This document shows, piece after piece, positions 23,607-33,000 of a DNA stretch of 64,000 bases; position 1 is the stretch's first letter; every line of letters starts with the position of its first letter. Under the pieces are notes generated by a model that did not search any database, had not been told where the DNA came from, and saw only the letters and a program-made list of their open reading frames with translations. The stretch is from Streptomyces sp. SID8374 (lineage in GTDB: Bacteria; Actinomycetota; Actinomycetes; Streptomycetales; Streptomycetaceae). The position numbers and the translations under genes were made by a program. The stretch spans positions 2,353,121 through 2,417,120 of the forward strand of contig NZ_WWGH01000002.1 in assembly GCF_009865135.1 (NCBI RefSeq), written 5' to 3'.

Positions 23607-26458
23607 CGGTCGTCTTCCCTTCGGTTCGGCTGCCCGGCCCGGTAGGTCTCCACCACCAGCTCCACCGCCGCGTGCTTCTCGCCCCGCGCCGGTGCGGGCA
23701 GTGCCTCCTCCAGGACCGCGCCGTCCCGGTGGCGGGCCAGCCACTTGCCCAGGCAGCGCAGATGCAGCGCGTCGCCGAGATCGACGTACTGCGGCTTGGG
23801 GCGGTCGAGAGCGCGCAGGAGGTCCTCGTCCACCCGGCCGCCCCGGGCCGGTGGCGCGGCACGCAGATAGAGCTGGTCGGGCACGCCGAGCAGAGCCCGC
23901 CAGCGCGCCACCGTCGCCACCGGCACCTCACCCTCGGCACCCTCGGCCGCGAGCTCCGCGAGCAGGACGGCCACCGTGCCGGCCGCCAGCTCCCACCGGC
24001 GCCGGCGCAGCACGAGGTGGCGGTGGCGCAGGCGGGGGGTGCGCACCAGGTCTCCGCCGGGGACGGCGGTGACGTGACGGGGCACCAGGGCGCCGAAGTC
24101 GGTCATGCCGTGCGGGTGGTCCATCAGCAGGGGCGCGAGTCTCGGTTGCAGCAGGATCGGGGCGAACACCCCCGCGTAGAGCACGTCGGCCCACTCACCG
24201 GTGGCCTTGACCCGGACGCGTACCTCATCACCGTCGAGGTCATGGACGAGTTCGACGTCGTCCGCGCCGAGAGGGGTGTACGAACGGTCCGGCCCGATCT
24301 CGTCCTCCACGAACAAGAGATGCAGGTTGGCATTGAAGCCGCTCACCGGCCGCACCTGGACCACCGTGGCGCCGGGGCCGAGCGCGTCCAACACCGCACC
24401 GGCCGTTTTCCGCACGGCCGCCGGATCCAGGGAATCCAGGAACCTGCTGGTGAAGCGCCCCCACCCCCCGTACACATGGTTCACACACAGCGCTCCGCCC
24501 GGTCCGCGCTGGAGGAACCCGGTGTACGAGACCGGGCGCCGCGCCGCCCACGACGGCATCCGGGAGCCGAGTCCCGCCACCAGCCCTTCCGGCAGGACGA
24601 CATCGTCATCGGGGCCGCCGCCACTGTCCGCGTGCGCCCGGTGCACGGCCGCCGCCAACTCGTGCCGGAGTACGGCGAGTCGTCGGATGCCCTCGGCCGC
24701 CGTGGAGTCGTCGCTGTCGCCGTCCGCGTCCGGAGACCCCCCGCCGACGGTCCGCGCCGCCCGCTGCCACGCCTCGTCGGCGTCCGCGCCGAAGTCCCAC
24801 ACGTGCGGGCAGACGCCGCCGGGCCCGTACCGTGCGACGAAACTGTCCCGCACCTCCCGGCGCACCACCGGCCCCACATCGAACACCTCGGCCAGGAGGG
24901 CCAGTTCACCGATCGCCCGGTGGTCCGCGTCGCCCAGGAAGCCGTCCAGCCGGACCGGCCCATGCATGACGATGTCCTCGCTGAGCACGGTGAGGCGGGC
25001 GGGGGCGGGGTCCACCGGGCGGCCCACCTCGGCGAGGAGCGTCACCCAGCGGTCCCTGAGGGTGGCGAGTACGGCGGCGCGACGGTCGGGCACAGCCGCG
25101 CCGAACTCGTCGGTCAGAACGGAGAGTTCGTCGATACGGAGGGCCAGCGTGCGGTCCTTCGGCGAGCCGGTCCCCCGCAGCCAGTGGGCCAGCCGGGGGA
25201 GGGGGGCCGGGTCCTGCGGGTCGAAGGGCTCCACCGGGACGAGCAGCCCCGCGTCGCAGACCTGCCGGACGAAGGCGGATGCCGCGCCGAGCTGCCCCGG
25301 CTCCGGCCTCGGCTCCGGGCCTTCCCCGGCCCCGGCCGCGAGCAGCCGGGCCAGCGCGTCAGGCGTGGCCGGGGGGTCGCACAGCGCGGCGAGCCGGCCC
25401 AGCGGCTCCGGCGCGCCGAGGGTGACCACGTCGTCCTCCACCGCGAGGAAACGCGCGGCGGTGAACGCCGTACGCGAGCGGGCGAAGGTGGCCCGGCCGT
25501 CGGAGACACGCAGGCTGCTGCACATGCGGTGCGGCAGGGTGGAGCGGCGGCGCAGCTCCGCCGCCAGCGCCGCGAACAGGGTGTCCACCAGAGTCCGGTT
25601 GGCGCGGACGACGGCGCGCAACGAACCGAGCGGCAGGTCCGCATCGTTCCAGAGACAGGGACCGGCGGTTTCCCGGGCGACTCCACTCCAGGGGCCGGCG
25701 GTTTCGGGGTCCACTCGGCCCCAGGAACCGGCGGCCTCCGGGCCCGCTCCACTCCAGGGACCGGTAGCTGCCCCCTCCCCGCCCGACGGCTTCGGCAACA
25801 CCCCCCAGCCGACCCCCGTGAACGCGGACAGCGGTGTGGTCCGGGCGACCGCCCGCGTCACGTGCCGCAGGACCCCCGCCTCCTCCTTCCGCGCCCTCCG
25901 GTCCGCCGGCTCGTGCCCCGCCCGCGTCACCGCCCGCAGCAGATCGGCGCTGGTGAACGACGCGGCGCGGAGGAACGAGGGCTCCCGGCACAACCCGGCG
26001 AGCACCGACCGCCCGGCGGCCAGGGCGGGGGCTGCCCCGGACCGGAGGGCCGTGAGCAGCTCCTCGCGGCGGTCGCGCGCCCCGAGCCAGGCGCGCAGTT
26101 CGGGGACGCGGTCAGGCAGGCCGCCCAGAGCCCGCAGAAGAGCGGGCCGAGGGGCGCGCCCGTTGTGCACGGCACGGCGGAGCGGAAGCACCACATCGCG
26201 GTGGAAGCCCTCCGTGTGGCCCGCGCGGCTCGCGTAGAGCGCGTCGCCGAGCGCCGGGGTCAGGGCTGCGAGCCTGCCCTCCAGCGCGACCAGTTCGGCG
26301 AGCGCGGCCCGGAACGCGGCGGCGGAGCCGGGTTCGGCGGGCAGCCTCAGCAGGGTCGTACGGACCAGCGCGCCGGGGGCGATCCGGGGGAGCGGGACGG
26401 CGCGCCCGGCGCGAGCCGGGGCCGCGGGCATCTGGAGTTCCGGTACGGGCGGATTCAC
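23603..26458 (-). CDS. LanB-type glutamyl-tRNA-dependent dehydratase, N-terminal glutamylation part (LazB-like)
   Basis: 951 residues from GTG 26458; ATG 26431 is an alternative, and neither has a strong ribosome site. It is the large domain of a split lantibiotic dehydratase: LVRTTLLRLPAEPGSAAAFR at the start, TRAVARTTPLSAFTGVGWGV, LPHRMCSSLRVSDG, FTSRFLDSLDPAAVRKTAGA, GFNANLHLLFVEDEIGPDRS and VARWRALLGVPDQLYLRAAP. Such enzymes transfer glutamate from glutamyl-tRNA onto Ser/Thr of a precursor; elimination is done by the separate LazF-like fusion. An odd stretch at 25660-25770 repeats Gly-Pro-Trp-Ser/Glu-Thr-Ala motifs three or four times and looks like a recent tandem expansion. It is followed directly by the RRE gene, with no pyridine synthase between. 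Confidence 0.9.
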   Translation of the reverse strand: MNPPVPELQMPAAPARAGRAVPLPRIAPGALVRTTLLRLPAEPGSAAAFRAALAELVALEGRLAALTPALGDALYASRAGHTEGFHRDVVLPLRRAVHNGRAPRPALLRALGGLPDRVPELRAWLGARDRREELLTALRSGAAPALAAGRSVLAGLCREPSFLRAASFTSADLLRAVTRAGHEPADRRARKEEAGVLRHVTRAVARTTPLSAFTGVGWGVLPKPSGGEGAATGPWSGAGPEAAGSWGRVDPETAGPWSGVARETAGPCLWNDADLPLGSLRAVVRANRTLVDTLFAALAAELRRRSTLPHRMCSSLRVSDGRATFARSRTAFTAARFLAVEDDVVTLGAPEPLGRLAALCDPPATPDALARLLAAGAGEGPEPRPEPGQLGAASAFVRQVCDAGLLVPVEPFDPQDPAPLPRLAHWLRGTGSPKDRTLALRIDELSVLTDEFGAAVPDRRAAVLATLRDRWVTLLAEVGRPVDPAPARLTVLSEDIVMHGPVRLDGFLGDADHRAIGELALLAEVFDVGPVVRREVRDSFVARYGPGGVCPHVWDFGADADEAWQRAARTVGGGSPDADGDSDDSTAAEGIRRLAVLRHELAAAVHRAHADSGGGPDDDVVLPEGLVAGLGSRMPSWAARRPVSYTGFLQRGPGGALCVNHVYGGWGRFTSRFLDSLDPAAVRKTAGAVLDALGPGATVVQVRPVSGFNANLHLLFVEDEIGPDRSYTPLGADDVELVHDLDGDEVRVRVKATGEWADVLYAGVFAPILLQPRLAPLLMDHPHGMTDFGALVPRHVTAVPGGDLVRTPRLRHRHLVLRRRRWELAAGTVAVLLAELAAEGAEGEVPVATVARWRALLGVPDQLYLRAAPPARGGRVDEDLLRALDRPKPQYVDLGDALHLRCLGKWLARHRDGAVLEEALPAPARGEKHAAVELVVETYRAGQPNRREDDR

Positions 26459-26617
26459 ATCGATCCAGTCGACTGGGCGTTGGACAGAGGCCGGCACACG
26501 TTTCGTACGGGCCGGATGGCGCACGCGCCGGACTGCGCACGCGCGCGGGCCTCCGCGACACCGCACCCAGCCACGAAACGCGTCGGCGGTGCCGCGAAAG
26601 CCCTCACGGTTCCTGTG

Positions 26618-26809
26618 TCACGCGGTGTTGAGCTCCAGCGGCGGCTGGACGCTGCAACCGCTGCAACCCTGACAGGACGTCGAGGAGGAGGACGACAGCG
26701 AATAGGTGGACTCACCTATTCCGGCCGTGTCGCGCATCGCGGTGACGGTGATCTCACCGAGATCCAGCCCGTCGAGATCGAAGGAGGTTGCCATCTCTGG
26801 AAGTGACAT
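26618..26809 (-). CDS. RiPP precursor peptide, lactazole (LazA)-like leader with Ser/Cys-rich core
   Basis: 63 residues from ATG 26809 with GGAG five bases upstream. The leader, residues about 1-33 (DLDGLDLGEITVTAMRDTAG at 11-30), closely matches that of the lactazole precursor LazA (LDLQDLDLSELTVTSLRDTV), the region read by the RRE protein and LanB. The C-terminal part, roughly residue 34 on, carries STYSLSSSSSTSCQGCSGCS and then VQPPLELNTA. It offers three cysteines (46, 49, 52) for thiazoles and up to a dozen Ser/Thr for oxazoles or dehydroamino acids. The exact cleavage site is unknown. It lies between the megasynthase and the dehydratase genes on the same strand. Confidence 0.9.
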   Translation of the reverse strand: MSLPEMATSFDLDGLDLGEITVTAMRDTAGIGESTYSLSSSSSTSCQGCSGCSVQPPLELNTA

Positions 26810-26878
26810 GTGTTCTCCGGGAGTCGTGAGAGCAGAAACGGTGCTTCTGTGCACCCGGTTCGGCAGCGTAGGCCGGAG

Positions 26879-26899
26879 GGCGCTGCCCGGAGCAGCGCC
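26879..26899. terminator. Hairpin between megasynthase and precursor gene
   Basis: Perfect eight-base arms GGCGCTGC (26879-26886) and GCAGCGCC (26892-26899). No T-run follows on the minus strand. It could attenuate read-through from the megasynthase or structure the precursor leader; the 250-bp gap (26810-27059) probably also holds the precursor promoter. Confidence 0.4.
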
Positions 26900-27059
26900 T
26901 TAATCAGCCAACGGGACGGCGACGGAATGTCTCAAAGGCGCGTTACCGGCCGATTGCCTCACAGAGACCGCAGGCAGGGCGATGCCTCTGTGCTCACCAG
27001 GGCCTCCATCCGGCTCGTCCGCTGCCGCGCCGAGAGCGGACAGAGACAATTCTTACGTT

Positions 27060-30000
27060 TCATTCCCGAAATGCCCTGTCCGGGATGTGCCGGGCCGTAT
27101 CCGCGTCGATGGTGTGGGTGAGCAGATGGAGCGGCGCCGCGCGTGTGCCGGTGGCCTCCGCCGCAGCCCAGTAGGCCAGGCCGGTGGTCGCACCGACCGG
27201 ACCCCGCACCAGCGGGACGTCCGTCCCGGAGGCGTGGAGCAGGGACTCCAGCCGACAGGACGCGATGGTGTCCGGGAGCGAGGGCTGCGCGAGGTAACCG
27301 GCCACCGCGGCGGCCGGCAGCCCGTCGGCCACCTGCCGTTCGACGGTTCCGATGCTCAACAGCCCGCCGCCGACGACCAGGACGTCCTTGGCCCGCGCCA
27401 TCCGGCCGATGGCGCGCCCCGTGTCGAAGCAGTGCGGGAACGAGTCGTCCACCACCGTCGTACCGGGTTCGAGGCGGTCGACGTCGAGGAGCGCGCCGCC
27501 GCCGCTGACCGCCGCGACGATCAGACGTGCCCCGTACACCGCGTCGGGAAGCCCTCCCCCCGATTCGAGTACGTCGACGGCGTCGGCGAGACCCCGTTCG
27601 CGGAGCCGGTCGGCGAGCTCCTTGAGCCGTGGGCCGCTGCCCGGCACGTCGCAGAGCAGGAGCCGGGCGGGCGGGACCGGGGCCTGGCCGAGCAGCAGCT
27701 CCAAGGAGGAAGAGCCGATGGAGCCGAGCCCCACGAACGCGACGGTGAGAGCGCCCAGTTCCTGCCCGGTGGCGTCGAGTGCGGCATGCACGGTCTTCAC
27801 GACGGAGACGACGGTCGCCGCGTGGCCGGTGGTGACGGCTGTGGTGGAGCCGGTGGCACCGACGGCCCGCAGGACGTCGAATCCGTAACCGGTGAGCGAG
27901 GGGATCATCCCGGCGAGGGAGACGGACCGGGCCCCGAGGGACGAGGCGAGGTCCACGCCCCGTGCGGTGTGCCCGAGCAGGGTGTCGCCGGGGGCCAGTT
28001 CGTCCGCGAACAAGGGGACGCACACGAAGCCCGAACGTCCCAGCGGTGTGCTGAGGGTTTCGAGGAGCCGTGGGCGACCGTCCGGGAAGAGCAGCGTACG
28101 TAGCTCCTCGCGCGGGAGGGATGCCTCCGGCAGACGCGCCAGCCGGGCGAGATGGGCGGGGGAGGGCAGATAGCCGATGAGCGCGGCATCCATGCGCTGT
28201 TCCCGCTCCCGCTCCTGCCCGGCCCCGTTCGGCAAAGGGCTTGGCAACGGGTTTGGCAGTGGGCTCAGGCTCGGCAAGGCGCCCTGGCTCGGTACGTTCA
28301 GGCTCCCGGCGCGCCGCTGCTCCGGTACCGGCGCGGCCACCGCGTGCATCAGCCCGTCCCGCATCCGGCCCGCGAACTCGGCCAGGTCCTCCGAGGTGAA
28401 GGCCGACGCCGACGCACGCACGGTGAGCCGCAGCCGCCCGGCGTCCAGCCCCACCGCCAGGAACACATCCGTACCGACCGGAGGCGGTGTGTACTCGCTG
28501 TCGCCGTCCTCACGGCCGACCGTCAGCGTCCGCCCGCTCTCCGGCCCCAGGGCGGAGAAGTCCAGATAGGTGAAGAAGAACTGGGAGGCCAGGGGCAGCC
28601 CGTTGGGAAGGGAAGGCACAGGGCCCTTGTGTACCTGTGCCGCCGTGGCCTCGGCGACGATGCGCCGCAGATCGTCCTCGAAGGCCGCCTCCGAGGGGCG
28701 CCCGGCATCCGGACCTGTCGGCCGCAGGGGAACGGCCGTGGCGAAGGGGCCGAAGACCCGGTGCGTGTCCGGCAGGGAGTGGTCCCGGCCGCTCACCGCG
28801 AGACCGAGCACCAGATCCGCTTGGCCGGTCGCCATCACGAGCGCCCGGTAGTAGGCGGTCAGCACGGGTGCGTACAGCGTGGCACCGGTGCGGGACGCGA
28901 GGTCGCGCAGCTTGCTCACCTGGTCGGCCTCGACCGTGAACGCCTGGGAGTGGAAGGGCATGTGACGGCCCGTTACGGCGTCCCCGCCTCCGAGTACCGG
29001 CGGCCGATAGGGAGCACTCAGCCGCGCCCACCGGCTCTCGCCGCAGACGGCATCGGGAGCTGTCGCGTCCGCCCGTACGGCGAGACGGGCGGCATGGTCG
29101 CGGAAGGAACCGCGCAGCGGGGTCAGGGCCGGTTCCTCGCCGCAGGACAGCGCGTCGTACACCGTCGTCAGCTCCCGTACCAGGAGCGCCGCGCTGTAGC
29201 CGTCGCCGATGATGTGGTGCGCGTGCACCACGAGGACGTGGTCGTCGGGGGCGAGGGTGAGCACCCGCAGGCGCAGCAGGGGCCAGGCCCAGAGCTCGAA
29301 GCGGCGCGCCCGTTCGGCGGCGACCCGCTCCTCCAACTGATCGGGTTCGGCCAGGGTTTCGAAGTCCACGGGCAGCCGCAGCGACGGTGGAAGCTCCTGC
29401 TGCACGGCCGGGCGCGCTCCGGCGGGAAAGACGGTGCGCAGCATGGGGTGCCGTACGACGAGGGTGTCCACGGCGGCCTGGAACCGGGCCGTGTCGAGGG
29501 GGCCGTGCAGGCGCAGGCGTGAGAGCCAGGACGATGCGGAACCGGGTGCCATGGCCTCGGCCAGCAGGAAGCCGCGCTGGGTGGGCGTGAGAGGGAAGGG
29601 CGCGGGTCCGTCCGGCCCCGCAACGCTCACGGCGGGCTCCGGGACCACCGATGCCTCGACCGCGTCGACGGCGGCGGCGAGGGCGGCCAGGGTGCGGTGC
29701 CGGTAGATCACGGTCGGCCGGGGGAGCGGCCCGCCCTCCTTCTCCAGCCGGGCGAACACCTCCAGCACGAGCAGGGAGTCGCCGCCGAGGGCGAAGAAGT
29801 CGTCCTCGCGGCACACGTCGTCGGCCTGGAGCAGTACCGACCAGATACGGGCGAGCCGGACCTCGGTCGGTGTCCGGGGTGCTGTACGGGGCGCCGTGCC
29901 GGGCTCCACCGGCTCGTCGAGGCCCTCCGCCCGCGCATCCGCTTGGAGGGCCAGCAGCCGCCGCCGGTCTATCTTGCCCGTGCCGGTGAGCGGCATCCTG

Positions 30001-33000
30001 GCGACAGAGGTGATGCGGGACGGAACCATGTACGGCGGCAGCGTCCCGGCGAGATGCAGCCGAAGCGCCACGGCATCCGCGGCGGGCGCCCCCGCCCTCG
30101 GCGTCACGAACGCGACGAGGCGGGCGTCCTGAAGGAGGACGACGGCCTGGGTGATGTCCGGCCGGGCCTGGAGCACGGCCTCGATCTCGCCGGGCTCCAC
30201 CCGGTTGCCGCGCACCTTCACCTGGTCGTCCAGGCGCCCGAGGAACTCCAGGGTCCCGTCCTCGGCAGCCCGCACCCGGTCACCGCTGCGGTACCAGCGC
30301 CGCCCCCCACGGGTCGTGAACGCGGCCTCGGTGAGGGCCGGTTCACCGAGGTACCCGGCGGTCAGGCCGACCCCGGCGATGAGGAGTTCTCCGGCCTCGC
30401 CGGGTCGGCACGCCTCCCCGTCCGGGCCGACGATCTCGACCTCCGTCCCCGCCACGGGAGTACCGATGGGCAGCTGCCGTACGTCGTCACCCGGCCGGGA
30501 ACGGATGATGTGGCAGCTCGTGTTGATGGTCGCCTCGGTCGGGCCGTACAGGTTGGCGATGTGCTGGCCGTCGCCGAAGAGATCGAACCAGCGGCGTACG
30601 TGAGCGGGGGACAGGGCCTCGCCGCCGACGTGGATCCACCGCAGGGCGGACAGACCGGGCCGTGGCGCACCGCGCCGTACCCGTTCCTCCGATGCGCTGA
30701 GGAGCTGTTCCCAGAGAGTGGGTACGGAGCTCCACACGGTGATCCGGGTGCGTTCGACGTGGGTCAGCAGGAGGTCGGGGTCGCGCAGGAGGTCCCGGTC
30801 CACCGTCACCACGGTCGCGCCCACGAGCAGCGGGGCGAGGAGCTGGCGCACGGAGGCGTCGAAGCAGAGCGAAGCCGTCTGGGCGAGACGGTCGTGCTCG
30901 TCGTACCCGAAGGTGCTGATGGCCCAGGAGAGGTAGTTCTCCATCGAACGGTAGGTGACGGGCACGGCCTTGGGCCGCCCGGTGGATCCTGACGTGAAGA
31001 TCACGTAGGCGGTCGTGCCCGCGTCGACGGGACCGACGGGTTCTCCGGCAGCCCGCTGCGAGCTGGGTCCATGTGCCGATATGCCGACGTCGACCAGAGT
31101 GACGTCACCGAGCGCTTCGCCCGCCGCACGGGTGGCGGCATGGCAGAGCACCGTACGGGCGCCCGAGCGGCTGAGCTGGTCCGTGAGGCGCGCGGTCGGG
31201 TGGCCGGAGTCCAGCGGCACCCACCCCGCACCGGCGCGCAGGACGGCGACGACCGAGACGACCGCGTCGGCGCCGGGCTCGGTCAGGAGCCCGACCAGGC
31301 TTCCCGGCGTGACGCCGTGGGCCAGGAGCCGGGCCGCGAGCGCGTGGGAGGCACGGTCGAGTTCTCCGTACGTCAGGGTCCCGGCGCCCGTGTCGATGGC
31401 GACGGCGTCCGGGTTGGCCCGGAACCGGGCGAGCAGCCGCTCCACGATCGTTGCGGACCGGGATTCCGCCTCCGGGTGTGCGGCCTCGGCGCCCGCAAGG
31501 GCGGCCAGCTCACCGTGGAAGTCGCGGTCCAGCCGCGCCACCGTCTCCGGGGCGAAGAGGCGGACCGGGAAGTTCCACGAGAAGCGCAGAACCGTGCCGT
31601 CCTGCCAGCACAGCAGGCTGAGACGGGTCGCCGGGGTACCGGTCCCGGCCGCCGTCGGCCGCACGGTCACCGGGCACCGCGCGTCGAGAGCGGCCGGGAA
31701 GCGGGCGAAGCTGAACCCGGCCGGGCTCACCGTCCGAGGCCCGGCCCCGACCGGGCTGCCCGGCAGCAGCCGGGCCAGGTCGAGGCTGGTGGGCGCCGCA
31801 TGCCGCTCGCTCTCCAGCCAGACCCGCCCGAGCCGCTCGGCCAGCTCCCACACCGACTCCTCCGGGTCGCTCTCGCACAGCAGCGGGAGGGTGTCGGCGA
31901 GCGGCCCCACGAGATGGTCGAGACCCGGCAGCCGGGCGTCCCGCCGGGCGCGGGCGACGTTCACCGCGACCTCACGCTGCCCGCTCCACCGGCCCAGGCA
32001 GCGCACATGGGCGGCGAGCAGCAGATGGAACAGGCTCACGCCGTGCTCGGCGGCCCGCTCCTCCAAGGTGGCGGTCAGCGAGGCGTCGAGGGCGCTCCCA
32101 TGGGTCGCCAGCGGAGCGGTCGGGAGGGCATCGGGATCCCCGTCGTACGGCAGCCGCAGCGGCTCGCCCCGGGTGGCCAGCCGCTCCGACCAGTAGCGCA
32201 GGTCGGCGGCGAGAGCCTGGGCACCGGCCGCCGAAGAACGCTCCTCGGAGGCAGCGGCGGAGTACCGCGCGAAGTCGGTGCCGAGAGCGGGAAGCGACGG
32301 CCCGTCGGCAGGCTCCTGCCCCTGGGCGAGAGCCGTGTAGAGCGACCACAGCTCCTCCGCGAGGATGTTGAGGCTGTAGCCGTCGCCGGCCGCATGGTGG
32401 ATCACCAGCACCAGATGGGCCAGGTCAGGGCTCTCCCGGGCGAGGACCGCACGCACGGGAGGCTCGGCGGAGAGGTCGAACGGCCGGTTGCGCAGGGCGC
32501 TTTCGAGATCCTCGATACGGTCCGGGCACTCCCGCACCTCGTACCAGGCGGACAGGTCGGTGGGCGGGGCTATGAACTGCCGAGGTGCCGTCGTGCCGTT
32601 CCCGTCCGGGCCGTCCCCTCCCGTGCCGTTCTCGATGCGGACCCGCAGCATGGCGTGCCGGTCGGCGAGCAGGGTGAGCGCGCGGCCGAGGAGCATGCTG
32701 TCCAGGGGCCCCTGAACGGTCTGGCGCACATACCCGTGGGCCGGGATGTCCGGGTGGAGCCGCCCGCTGGTGTGCAGGGCCAGTTGGACGGGGGTGAGCG
32801 GGAACGGCACCCCGTCGGCGACGGGGGAGGGGGCCGCCGGGGGCGCGGGTGGCGGGTCGGCCGGGGCGTCGAGGTGCGCGGCCAGTTCGCGGACTGTCCG
32901 GTACTCGAAGAAGAGCGTGGCGGGCAGGGAGGCGCCCAGCTCCCGCTCCAGCTGCCGCACGAGGTCGACGGCGGCGAGCGAGTCCAGGCCGAGGGAGAGG

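Noticed and set aside
27060..28194. Terminal domain as thioesterase or SDR-type thioester reductase
   Set aside because: There is no GxSxG motif, and the pattern follows acyl-ACP reductases over its length rather than SDR reductases.
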